From positions 1-6,159 of the forward strand of contig SLIW01000372.1 in NCBI GenBank assembly GCA_007135435.1: a stretch of 6,159 nt of DNA. The letters run 5' to 3'. Both the position numbers and the translations under genes were made by a program. The notes below the pieces were generated by a model. It was not told the DNA's origin, made no database searches, and saw only the letters and a list, made by a program, of their open reading frames with translations. The DNA comes from Natronomonas sp. (GTDB taxonomy: Archaea; Halobacteriota; Halobacteria; Halobacteriales; Haloarculaceae). This document shows, in pieces, positions 1-4,852 of this stretch. Each line of letters starts with the position of its first letter. Position 1 is the first letter of the stretch.

Positions 1-152
1 CAGCTGGGGGCTGTGTGGGCCAGGTCATCGAAGATCACATCGGTGGAGATCTGGTCGGTGGAGACCGGCACGAGACCTATCGGAACCGGAGATCGGAAGA
101 TGGTGTGGACCGCCCTGGCGTCCCCCGGCCACCTCCTGACCTCGGATGGACT

Positions 153-254
153 CCCGACAGAGTCACTGTCCACTCGCACCCCGACAGAGTCACTGTCCAC
201 TCGCACCCCGACAGAGTCACTGTCCACTCGCACCCCGACAGAGTCACTGTCCAT
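153..254. repeat. Tandem array of a 27-base repeat, about 3.8 copies, each with a near-palindrome
   Basis: Copies start at 153, 180, 207 and 234. The first three are identical over 27 bases and the fourth departs after about base 252. Each copy contains the 15-base element GACAGAGTCACTGTC (156-170, 183-197, 210-224, 237-251). Its outer five bases form a perfect inverted repeat and only one of the inner pairs fails, so it is close to a full dyad. Regularly spaced dyads resemble iterons or an operator array, but no replication gene lies nearby and the function is unknown. Near-perfect identity implies recent expansion or selection. Confidence 0.93.
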
Positions 255-287
255 CCGTAATCCGAGCCCTCGGGAAGGGGGCGCCCG

Positions 288-335
288 GGACCTCACACGC
301 TCGTCGGTCGAGGACCTCACACGCTCGTCGGTCGA
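288..335. repeat. Two perfect 24-base direct repeats just upstream of the RHH gene promoter
   Basis: Two adjacent identical copies occupy 288-311 and 312-335; each contains the core ACCTCACACGCTCGTCGGTC. They end 14 bases before the TATA-like box at 350-355. This is where a regulator affecting the ribbon-helix-helix gene at 381 would be expected to bind. A role as an operator is inferred; the repeat itself is directly visible. Confidence 0.9.
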
Positions 336-349
336 CCGTCTGACGAGCC

Positions 350-355
350 TTTATG
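350..355 (+). promoter_or_regulatory. TATA-like box for the leaderless RHH gene
   Basis: TTTATG is centred about 28 bases before the GTG at 381. Archaeal TATA boxes usually sit 26-30 bases before the transcript start, so the transcript is predicted to start at or next to the start codon. No strong Shine-Dalgarno sequence lies between box and start codon, which agrees with a leaderless message. Confidence 0.55.
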
Positions 356-380
356 CGGGCCGTTGTCGTAGGAAGCGGCC

Positions 381-512
381 GTGCCTCGATACAGTGTCGT
401 CTGCGAACAGGAGCTCGCCGAACGGATCGAGGAACTCGCCTTCGAGTACGAGCTGAGCGAGGGTGAGGTCATCGAGCAGCTCGTCGGTATCGGCCTCGAG
501 GAGCTCGAGTAG
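381..512 (+). CDS. Small ribbon-helix-helix (CopG/Arc-like) DNA-binding protein
   Basis: Encodes 43 residues beginning MPRYSVVCEQELAER. The pattern fits a ribbon-helix-helix repressor core: a short N-terminal strand with alternating exposed residues (about residues 3-8), helix A (about 9-24), a turn, then SEGEVIEQL (26-34) opening helix B, which runs to the end. Family members bind DNA as dimers through the strand. The GTG at 381 is the first possible start because an in-frame TAG lies at 369-371, and a TATA-like box sits 28 bases upstream. Third positions are mostly G or C. No toxin gene accompanies it in the same direction; the neighbouring PIN-domain gene is convergent and is the ribosomal nuclease Nob1, so this is not a standard VapBC pair. 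Tandem repeats upstream are possible targets, suggesting autoregulation. The target and physiological role are unknown. Confidence 0.75.
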   Translation: MPRYSVVCEQELAERIEELAFEYELSEGEVIEQLVGIGLEELE

Positions 513-522
513 CCAGCGGAGC

Positions 523-532
523 CGCGATCGCG
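523..532. repeat. Ten-base perfect palindrome between convergent genes
   Basis: CGCGATCGCG lies within the 25 bases separating the stop of the RHH gene (512) from the stop of nob1 (538). It has no loop, so it is a poor terminator hairpin. It may be chance in such GC-rich DNA. Confidence 0.4.
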
Positions 533-537
533 AGGCG

Positions 538-999
538 CTAGTTCCGTGGCCGCTTCCGCTCGAGGCCACTCCCGCAGATCTCGCAGCGCTCCGTGCGCTC
601 GTCGAAGACCCGCCCGCAGCCCTGACACTGGAACCGCCACTCGCGCTCCTCGTCGATGCCCTCCTGGGCGATGACCTGCGCGTCGACGTCGAGGCGCTCG
701 GCGACGTTCTGCATGGCGTAGTCGTCGGTGATCAGCGTCGCGTCGAGCTCGAACGCCGCCGCGAGCAGGCGGACGTCGGTCCGCGAGAGCACCTCGGCGT
801 CGCCGGTCTCGCCGGCGGCTCGCTCGACCCGCTCGACGGTCCCCGGATCCGGGATGTGGATCCGCATGCCCGACCCCTCGAGGGCGTCGTACCGGTACCC
901 CGCCTCGTCCTCGAGCTCCTCGCGGACGAGCGGAACGGTGGCGATCGGCTCGCCGGTGGTGTAGTCGTGGATGAACGCCGAGGAGTCGAGGACCTGCAT
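538..999 (-). CDS. nob1: Nob1 endoribonuclease: PIN domain plus zinc ribbon
   Basis: A 153-residue protein, a usual length for archaeal Nob1. Nob1 cuts precursor 16S rRNA at its mature 3' end (site D) late in small-subunit assembly. The PIN fold covers about residues 1-110: VLDSSAFI places the first metal-binding Asp at D5, an acidic run EELEDE follows at 27-32, SRTDVRLLAAA gives D75, and ITDDYAMQN gives D92/D93. The C-terminal zinc ribbon has C125 and C128 (CQGC) and C139 and C142 (CEIC), ending in a basic tail (ERKRPRN) suited to RNA contact. PIN plus this ribbon separates Nob1 from VapC toxins, which lack the ribbon. The ATG lies six bases after the stop of the PRC-barrel gene with no clear ribosome binding site, so translation is probably coupled to that gene. 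Confidence 0.94.
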   Translation of the reverse strand: MQVLDSSAFIHDYTTGEPIATVPLVREELEDEAGYRYDALEGSGMRIHIPDPGTVERVERAAGETGDAEVLSRTDVRLLAAAFELDATLITDDYAMQNVAERLDVDAQVIAQEGIDEEREWRFQCQGCGRVFDERTERCEICGSGLERKRPRN

Positions 1000-1005
1000 C
1001 GAGGA

Positions 1006-1245
1006 TCAGCGGGAGACGACGATTGTGTCCTTCACCGCCTGCACTCGGCTGACGGGCACCAGGAAGTTGCCGTGCTCGTCGCGGTCGAACTCGGCGTCGA
1101 CCGACCGGTCGCCGGGGTCGACGATCAGGTCCCGGAGCGACCCGGTCTTGATGTCCATCGTGACGTTGTAGAGCGTCCCCATGCTGGCGCCGTCCGACCC
1201 CATCACTTCCTTCTCCGAGAGGTTCTCCGCGAGTATCTCCGCCAT
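1006..1245 (-). CDS. cdpB2: Small PRC-barrel protein, probably CdpB-type (CdpB2-like)
   Basis: Encodes 79 residues starting [20 protein letters not shown]-barrel fills nearly the whole chain: a strand and turn around [16 protein letters not shown] (14-29), then [13 protein letters not shown] (31-43), an acidic loop, and [17 protein letters not shown] (61-77). Small haloarchaeal proteins of this type include CdpB1 and CdpB2, which link FtsZ to the membrane-anchored CdpA during division. From memory the CdpB2 gene of Haloferax volcanii lies beside infB, as here; the symbol rests on that recollection and on protein length, not on an alignment. PRC-barrels also form the C-terminal half of RimM, a 16S rRNA maturation factor, so a ribosome role is an alternative. 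The frame stays open further upstream, but only across the promoter and the antisense strand of infB. The ATG at 1245 matches the usual family N-terminus. It is the first gene of a pair with nob1. Confidence 0.9.
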   Translation of the reverse strand: MAEILAENLSEKEVMGSDGASMGTLYNVTMDIKTGSLRDLIVDPGDRSVDAEFDRDEHGNFLVPVSRVQAVKDTIVVSR

Positions 1246-1408
1246 GGTTTTCCGGTGGGTGGTTACGAGCGACCCGCTATGAACGTTGGGGTCAGGGGCC
1301 GGGCGGGACGAATCGGTGGCGAGGTGCGGCGACGCGGGAACCGGCGGGACGCCGATATTGAAATCGTTATATGCCGCGAGGGGTGACTGGGTGGTAAGGG
1401 GCCCTTCT
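1246..1408. promoter_or_regulatory. Divergent promoter region between the PRC-barrel gene and infB
   Basis: These 163 bases separate two outward-facing starts. The plus-strand TATA box is at 1367-1372. On the minus strand a weak candidate, GTTCATA on that strand (plus positions 1278-1284), would start transcription near 1253, leaving a leader of only about eight bases before the PRC-barrel ATG. No Shine-Dalgarno sequence precedes that ATG. The plus-strand box is well supported; the minus-strand one is uncertain. Confidence 0.6.
1367..1372 (+). promoter_or_regulatory. TATA box of infB
   Basis: TTATAT stands out in GC-rich surroundings, and the preceding GAAATC could act as a transcription factor B recognition element. 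Transcription is predicted near 1396-1398, giving a leader of about 12 bases before the ATG at 1409. Confidence 0.6.
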
Positions 1409-3214
1409 ATGTCCGACGCCGACATCACCGACGCCGGGGACGCCGCGGAGCTGCGGACGCCGATCGTCGCCGTCCTCGGCCACGTCGACCACGGGAAGAC
1501 GAGCCTCCTGGACCGGATCCGGGGGTCGGCCGTCACGGCGGGCGAGGCGGGGGCCATCACCCAGCACATCGGCGCGACCGCGGTCCCGCTGGAGACCGTC
1601 TCGGAGATCGCCGGCCGGCTGGTCGACCCCGACGACTTCGACCTGCCGGGGCTGCTCTTCATCGACACGCCGGGCCACCACTCCTTCTCGACGCTGCGCT
1701 CCCGCGGCGGCGCGCTGGCGGACATCGCCATCCTCGTCGTCGACGTCAACGACGGCTTCCAGCCGCAGACCCACGAGGCGCTGGACATCCTCCGGCGGAC
1801 CCAGACGCCGTTCGTGGTCGCCGCCAACAAGATCGACACCGTCGCCGGCTGGAACCCGAACCCCGAGACGCCGGTCCAGGCGACCCTCGAGCAGCAGAGC
1901 GACCGCGCGGAGGCGCGGCTGAACGAGAAGCTCTACGAGCTCATCGGCCAGCTCTCCGCGGAGGAGTTCTCCGCCGACATGTACTGGCGCGTCCAGGACT
2001 TCCAGGCCAACGTCGGGGTCGTGCCCGTCTCGGCCGAGACCGGCGAGGGCGTCCCGGACCTGCTGGCCGTCCTCATGGGACTCTCCCAGCGCTACCTGAA
2101 GGCGGAGATGGCGGTCGACGTCGAGGGCCCCGGCGTCGGCACCGTCCTCGAGGTCAAGGAGGAGCGCGGCTTCGGGACGACGATCGACATCGTGCTCTAC
2201 GACGGGACCATCCGCGCGGACGACACCATCGTGGTCGGCGGGACCAGCGACCCCATCGTGACCGACGTCCGGGCGCTGCTGCAGCCTCGCCCACTGGCCG
2301 AGATCCGCACCGAGAAGGAGTTCCAGCAGGTCGGGGAGGTCCGCGCGGCCGCGGGCGTCAAGATCGCCGCCCCGGACCTCGACGAGGCCATGGCGGGCGC
2401 GCCGGTCCGCGTGGTCCGCGACCGGCCGCTCGAGGAGGTCCTCGACGAGGTCCGCGCCGAGCTCGCGGAGCTCGAGGTCACGACCGCCGACGAGGGCGTC
2501 GTCGTGAAGGCCGACACCCTCGGCTCGCTCGAGGCCGTCGCCTCGACGCTCGCGGAGGCGGAGGTCCCCATCGTCCGCGCCGAGGTCGGCGACGTCGCCC
2601 CGCGGGACGTCGCGATCGCCTCGACCGCCGACGAGTCCCGTCACCGCGCGATCCTCGGGTTCAACGTGGACGTTCTCGAGGACGCCCGCCGCGAGGCCGA
2701 GCAGGACGAGGTGACGCTGTTCGTCGACGACGTCATCTACCAGCTCGTCGAGGAGTACACCGAACACGTCGCGGCCATCGAGCGCGCCCAGCAGGAGCAG
2801 GTCCTCGACAAGATCAGCCGGCCCTGCCGGTTCCGCATCCTCGAGGACCACGTCTTCCGGCAGTCGAACCCGGCGGTCGTCGGCGTCGAGGTCCTCGCGG
2901 GGACGCTCAAGCGCAACTCCCGGGTCGTGAAGTGGAACGGGGAGCCGGTCCGCGTCGGCGAGCTCAAGTCGCTACAGGACGCCGGAGAGGACGTCGACGA
3001 GGTCCGCGCGGGCGAGCAGGTCGCCGCCTCCATCGACGGCCCGACCGTCGGCAGACAGGTCGACGAGGGCGACGAGCTCTGGACGGAGCTCCCCGAGAAG
3101 CACGCCAAGATCCTCGAACAGGAGCTCGCCGACGACGTCCCCGCCGACGAGCTCGAGGCGCTCCGGATGTACCTCGAGAAGCAGCGCGGCCGCGACCCGT
3201 TCTGGGCGAAGTAG
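1409..3214 (+). CDS. infB: Translation initiation factor aIF5B (IF-2 homologue), GTPase
   Basis: A 601-residue GTPase that promotes joining of ribosomal subunits and correct initiator tRNA placement. The GTP-binding domain shows G1 GHVDHGKT (24-31), the switch I segment [11 protein letters not shown] (47-57), G3 DTPGHH (86-91), G4 NKID (140-143) and G5 SAETGEG (208-214). Domains II to IV follow: a beta-barrel from about residue 225, the alpha-beta-alpha domain III near 350-450 ([14 protein letters not shown]), and a second barrel reaching FWAK at the C-terminus. Length matches archaeal aIF5B, which lacks the long N-terminal extension of the eukaryotic factor, and no intein interrupts the GTPase motifs. 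The ATG at 1409 gives the usual short acidic leader before [16 protein letters not shown]. An in-frame GTG at 1391, preceded by a Shine-Dalgarno-like GAGGGGTGA, would add six residues but lies upstream of the predicted transcript start. Confidence 0.98.
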   Translation: MSDADITDAGDAAELRTPIVAVLGHVDHGKTSLLDRIRGSAVTAGEAGAITQHIGATAVPLETVSEIAGRLVDPDDFDLPGLLFIDTPGHHSFSTLRSRGGALADIAILVVDVNDGFQPQTHEALDILRRTQTPFVVAANKIDTVAGWNPNPETPVQATLEQQSDRAEARLNEKLYELIGQLSAEEFSADMYWRVQDFQANVGVVPVSAETGEGVPDLLAVLMGLSQRYLKAEMAVDVEGPGVGTVLEVKEERGFGTTIDIVLYDGTIRADDTIVVGGTSDPIVTDVRALLQPRPLAEIRTEKEFQQVGEVRAAAGVKIAAPDLDEAMAGAPVRVVRDRPLEEVLDEVRAELAELEVTTADEGVVVKADTLGSLEAVASTLAEAEVPIVRAEVGDVAPRDVAIASTADESRHRAILGFNVDVLEDARREAEQDEVTLFVDDVIYQLVEEYTEHVAAIERAQQEQVLDKISRPCRFRILEDHVFRQSNPAVVGVEVLAGTLKRNSRVVKWNGEPVRVGELKSLQDAGEDVDEVRAGEQVAASIDGPTVGRQVDEGDELWTELPEKHAKILEQELADDVPADELEALRMYLEKQRGRDPFWAK

Positions 3215-3222
3215 GACGGCAA

Positions 3223-3237
3223 CCGCCGCAACGGCGG
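3223..3237 (+). terminator. Possible hairpin after infB
   Basis: CCGCCG and CGGCGG form a perfect six-base stem around a CAA loop, nine bases after the infB stop. No T-run follows, although archaeal terminators are normally T-rich, so this may be only a weak pausing structure. It lies in the 97-base gap shared with the convergent membrane protein gene. Confidence 0.3.
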
Positions 3238-3311
3238 CGACCACTCAAGTGCCGCTTCGACGTGTCGCCGTTCCCGACTCATCGACCCGCTGGTGTTCCT
3301 GGGACGAACGG

Positions 3312-3758
3312 TCATCGCGACTTGCCGGCGGATACCAGCCAGGGGGCGGCCAGCACCTCGAAGACGCCGCCGGCGACGACGAGCGCCGCGACGCCGCGGG
3401 CTCCGAACCCGAGCTCGAGCGTCGCTTCGACGAGCAGGAGGACGCCGATGATCCCGACCGCCGGTCCGAGGGCGATCCCCGGCGTCTCGGGGGCGACCTC
3501 GAAGTGGACGATCACGGCGACGAGCAGGACGCCACCCGCCAGAAGAATCGTGGGGACGATATACGAGAGGGCCGCGAGGGCGATACCCCCGCAGACCAGG
3601 GCGACACCAACGATCTGTACCCGTCGAACGGCCGTGGTCTCCTCCCCGGACTCGGCGTCGGCTCCAGCGTCTGTCCCGGACGCCCCAGCGCCGTCGCCCG
3701 CCAGGCCGTCGCCCGCCAGGCCGTCGTGCCGTGAGCGACCGTCGCCACCGCCTGCCAT
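3312..3758 (-). CDS. Predicted four-helix membrane protein of unknown function
   Basis: I do not recognise the family. The 148-residue product has a long hydrophilic N-terminus rich in Gly, Asp and Ala (1-46), then four hydrophobic segments at about 47-64, 66-86, 96-113 and 120-142, with short loops. The VRR at 44-46 before the first helix suggests a cytoplasmic N-terminus. The disordered N-terminus contains LAGDG twice (14-18 and 19-23), caused by a perfect 15-base tandem duplication. Glutamates E111 and E115 in the third segment and E134 in the fourth are unusual inside a membrane and could be functional. The ATG at 3758 was chosen because the N-terminus is acidic and haloarchaeal in style and a TTTTCA box lies about 27 bases before it on that strand. 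The gene is convergent with infB and divergent from the next gene. No enzyme motif is visible. Confidence 0.75.
   Translation of the reverse strand: MAGGGDGRSRHDGLAGDGLAGDGAGASGTDAGADAESGEETTAVRRVQIVGVALVCGGIALAALSYIVPTILLAGGVLLVAVIVHFEVAPETPGIALGPAVGIIGVLLLVEATLELGFGARGVAALVVAGGVFEVLAAPWLVSAGKSR
3691..3720. repeat. 15-base tandem duplication inside the membrane protein gene
   Basis: CCGTCGCCCGCCAGG occurs twice back to back (3691-3705 and 3706-3720), and a partial third unit starts at 3721. The length is a multiple of three, so the reading frame is kept and the peptide LAGDG is duplicated in the hydrophilic tail. Confidence 0.9.
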
Positions 3759-3811
3759 ACCGCCCGGTCTGCGACCGCGGTGAAAAGCGTATCCACGGCG
3801 GACACCTCCAG

Positions 3812-3831
3812 GGTAATTACATTTAATTACC
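3812..3831. promoter_or_regulatory. Seven-base inverted repeat overlapping an AT-rich promoter box
   Basis: GGTAATT (3812-3818) and AATTACC (3825-3831) are perfect inverted repeats with a six-base spacer, and the heptamer TAATTAC also recurs directly at 3814 and 3824, exactly ten bases apart. The structure covers the TATA box used by the gene at 3852, so a dimeric regulator bound here would block it. It also lies upstream of the divergent membrane protein gene. Operator function is inferred. Confidence 0.55.
3822..3829 (+). promoter_or_regulatory. TATA box for the 62-residue membrane protein gene
   Basis: TTTAATTA is centred about 26 bases before the GTG at 3852, predicting a leaderless transcript. 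It is among the most AT-rich spots in the window. This position argues against the longer open frame beginning at 3780, which would start upstream of the promoter. Confidence 0.6.
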
Positions 3832-3851
3832 TCCGAACCGTACGGGCGATC

Positions 3852-4040
3852 GTGCCCGACCGCGCCCCGACGACCCAGACGTGGTACGATGGCCTGCTCG
3901 CCGCGATGCCCGCGTCGCTCGCCGGCGGCGCGATCGCCGGCTGGCTACTGGCGATCCCGTTCGCGTTCGGGATCGGCGCGGGGAGCCTCCTTGCGGCGCT
4001 CTTCCTCGGGATCTCGATGTTCGTGATCCCCCCGACCTGA
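3852..4040 (+). CDS. Small two-helix membrane protein of unknown function
   Basis: The 62-residue product has a short polar head (MPDRAPTTQTWYDG), two hydrophobic segments at about 16-36 and 42-59 joined by a glycine-rich turn (FGIGAG), and a terminal PPT. Short proteins of this layout, with a WYD motif near the start, are common and uncharacterised in haloarchaea. I recognise the style but cannot name a family. The frame extends back to a GTG at 3780, adding 24 residues, but the TATA box at 3822-3829 lies inside that extension and points to transcription from 3852, so the shorter start is preferred. The gene faces away from the four-helix membrane protein, and the 93 bases between the two starts hold the inverted repeat at 3812-3831. 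Confidence 0.72.
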   Translation: MPDRAPTTQTWYDGLLAAMPASLAGGAIAGWLLAIPFAFGIGAGSLLAALFLGISMFVIPPT

Positions 4041-4077
4041 GGTGGTCCACGAGAACGTGGAGTGATAGGAATCCACC
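4041..4077. terminator. Possible nested hairpin between convergent genes
   Basis: Immediately after the stop at 4040, TCCACG (4046-4051) and CGTGGA (4056-4061) form a perfect stem with an AGAA loop. An outer pair, GGTGG (4041-4045) and CCACC (4073-4077), can close a larger structure. No T-run follows on either side. It lies between two convergent genes and could serve both, but activity is uncertain. Confidence 0.35.
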
Positions 4078-4141
4078 GGCCAGCTGTGCTGATGGAGCTC
4101 GACCGACGTGGGCAGTGAGATGACGAAGCGCCGGGAATCCG

Positions 4142-4480
4142 CTAACGCGCCGTGCGGTCGACGTCGCGGACGGCGTGTCTCGCCTCCAGGAACGCGCTGG
4201 CCGCGAGGTCCCGGGCGAGGGTCGCGGCGTCCTCGTCCCCGTCGGGGTCGAAGCCGGCCGAGACGACCGACCCCGCGGGGGGCTGGACGGCGACGGTGGC
4301 ATGGAGGGCGTCGGGGTCGCCGGAGATCTCGCCGCCGACGACGAACTCGTCCGGGAGCAGTTCGCGCGTCGACGTGGCGACGGCGACCAGTTCGCGTCGC
4401 AGGGCCCGTCGCCGCTCCGGCGTGACCGCGGTCTCAGCGTCGACGTCGACGCCGCCCCCGGTCGATAGGTTCCTGTCCAT
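4142..4480 (-). CDS. Haloarchaeal conserved protein, DUF5811-like
   Basis: A 112-residue soluble acidic protein with no membrane segment, signal peptide or obvious catalytic motif. After a polar N-terminus (1-20) come a helical stretch TPERRRALRRELVAVATSTREL (20-41), a central strand-rich part (LPDEFVVGGEIS and HATVAVQPPAGSVVSAGFDPD, about 42-80) and a C-terminal helix DAATLARDLAASAFLEARHAV (83-103). The conserved-looking AVQPPAGSVVSAGF block recalls the haloarchaeal group called DUF5811; this is from memory and not aligned. The frame extends nine residues further to an ATG at 4507, but the ATG at 4480 is preferred: a T-run box lies 29-38 bases upstream of it and predicts transcription near 4486, too late for the longer form. 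Function is unknown. It is convergent with the small membrane protein and divergent from the acyltransferase. Confidence 0.83.
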   Translation of the reverse strand: MDRNLSTGGGVDVDAETAVTPERRRALRRELVAVATSTRELLPDEFVVGGEISGDPDALHATVAVQPPAGSVVSAGFDPDGDEDAATLARDLAASAFLEARHAVRDVDRTAR

Positions 4481-4508
4481 CGAGGATGCGGAGCTACAGG
4501 CCTGCACA

Positions 4509-4518
4509 CCAAAAAGCC
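4509..4518 (-). promoter_or_regulatory. TATA-like T-run for the DUF5811-like gene
   Basis: On the minus strand this reads GGCTTTTTGG, centred about 33 bases before the ATG at 4480. It predicts transcription near 4486 with a leader of only about five bases, and it supports the shorter start. Confidence 0.45.
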
Positions 4519-4704
4519 GTCGGCTCGGTGCAGGTCGTGGATGCCTGGTTCGTCGATCGTCGGCTGATAGGTGGTCGGTGTGTGGTTACCTGTCGTCACC
4601 TGGTCGAAGCCTGTCGTCGGCGAAGGACCTCCGCGATCGAGGCTCGAGGACGGTCACCCGGCTCCGAGGGGCGATCCCCTGAACGGCTCACCCGACGTCT
4701 GGCG

Positions 4705-4794
4705 TTCGGGATCCAACGTCCTGTGTTCGGGGTCCGACGTTCGAGTTCTGCGTCCGGGGTCCGAGTTCGGCGTTCGACGTCCGGGGTCCGACGT
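4705..4794. repeat. Four imperfect copies of a 15-base element upstream of the acyltransferase gene
   Basis: The core is TYCGGGGTCCGACGT. Copies are at 4705-4719 (TTCGGGATCCAACGT), 4726-4740 (TTCGGGGTCCGACGT), 4753-4767 (TCCGGGGTCCGAGTT) and 4780-4794 (TCCGGGGTCCGACGT). The spacings are 21, 27 and 27 bases. The block ends 24 bases before the promoter box of the acyltransferase gene, a plausible place for regulator sites, but it could also be a decayed simple repeat. Confidence 0.8.
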
Positions 4795-4817
4795 CCGTCC
4801 CGCCATGCCGCAACGAC

Positions 4818-4826
4818 AATTACTAA
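4818..4826 (+). promoter_or_regulatory. TATA-like box for the acyltransferase gene
   Basis: AATTACTAA is centred about 31 bases before the ATG at 4853, so transcription should begin only a few bases before the start codon. GGTGATG overlaps the start and is not at a useful Shine-Dalgarno distance, so the transcript is probably close to leaderless. Confidence 0.55.
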
Positions 4827-4852
4827 CACCGTCGGGCGCCGTTCGTCGGGTG

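Larger units (their letters stand above)
1..349. other. Gene-free repeat-bearing stretch at the left edge
   Basis: No convincing gene lies here. Open frames cross the stretch on the plus strand, but they stay open mainly because both repeat units are multiples of three (27 and 24 bases), so no stop can appear inside the arrays. The frame starting at base 3 has roughly 60 per cent G or C in third codon positions over its first 38 codons, well below the near-saturation of the real genes in this window. The frame starting at 13 translates to a Ser/Thr/Arg-rich product unlike haloarchaeal proteins. A ten-base direct repeat (TCGGTGGAGA) occurs at 40-49 and 55-64. The 27-base array at 153-254, the 24-base array at 288-335 and the promoter at 350-355 are listed separately. 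Confidence 0.7.
4481..4852. other. Long gene-free divergent intergenic region
   Basis: These 372 bases lie between the starts of the DUF5811-like gene and the acyltransferase gene. Frames stay open across it, including one that would add 94 residues to the acyltransferase, but the translated products are rich in Arg, Ser and Pro and look like neither protein family. It holds a minus-strand promoter at 4509-4518, a five-base hairpin AGGGG/CCCCT at 4667-4680, imperfect repeats at 4705-4794 and a plus-strand promoter at 4818-4826. The length is large for a haloarchaeal promoter region. Confidence 0.7.

Noticed and set aside
153..254. CRISPR array
   Set aside because: The whole 27-base unit repeats with no unique spacers between copies, and no cas gene is present.
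13..456. Open frame of 147 codons on the plus strand with a repeated TESLSTRTP peptide
   Set aside because: It stays open because the repeats are multiples of three, its product is Ser/Thr/Arg-rich and unlike haloarchaeal proteins, and it runs into the better-supported RHH gene in another frame.
381..999. VapBC-type toxin-antitoxin pair from the ribbon-helix-helix gene and the adjacent PIN-domain gene
   Set aside because: The two genes are convergent, not in one operon, and the PIN protein carries the C-terminal zinc ribbon of Nob1, a ribosome maturation nuclease.
463..1386. Plus-strand open frame of 307 codons opposite nob1 and the PRC-barrel gene
   Set aside because: It is the antisense shadow of two recognisable genes; its product has no recognisable domain.
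1246..1839. Longer N-terminus for the PRC-barrel protein
   Set aside because: The extension crosses the infB promoter and the antisense strand of its GTPase domain; the short form already matches the family length and N-terminus.
1367..2851. Minus-strand open frame of 494 codons inside infB
   Set aside because: It mirrors the high-GC codons of infB and yields an Asp/Val/Leu/Arg-rich product without domains.
3780..3851. Upstream GTG start adding 24 residues to the small membrane protein
   Set aside because: The TATA box at 3822-3829 lies inside that extension and points to transcription from 3852.
4571..4852. 94-residue N-terminal extension of the acyltransferase
   Set aside because: It is made from imperfect intergenic repeats, is Arg/Ser/Pro-rich, and lies upstream of the likely promoter at 4818-4826.
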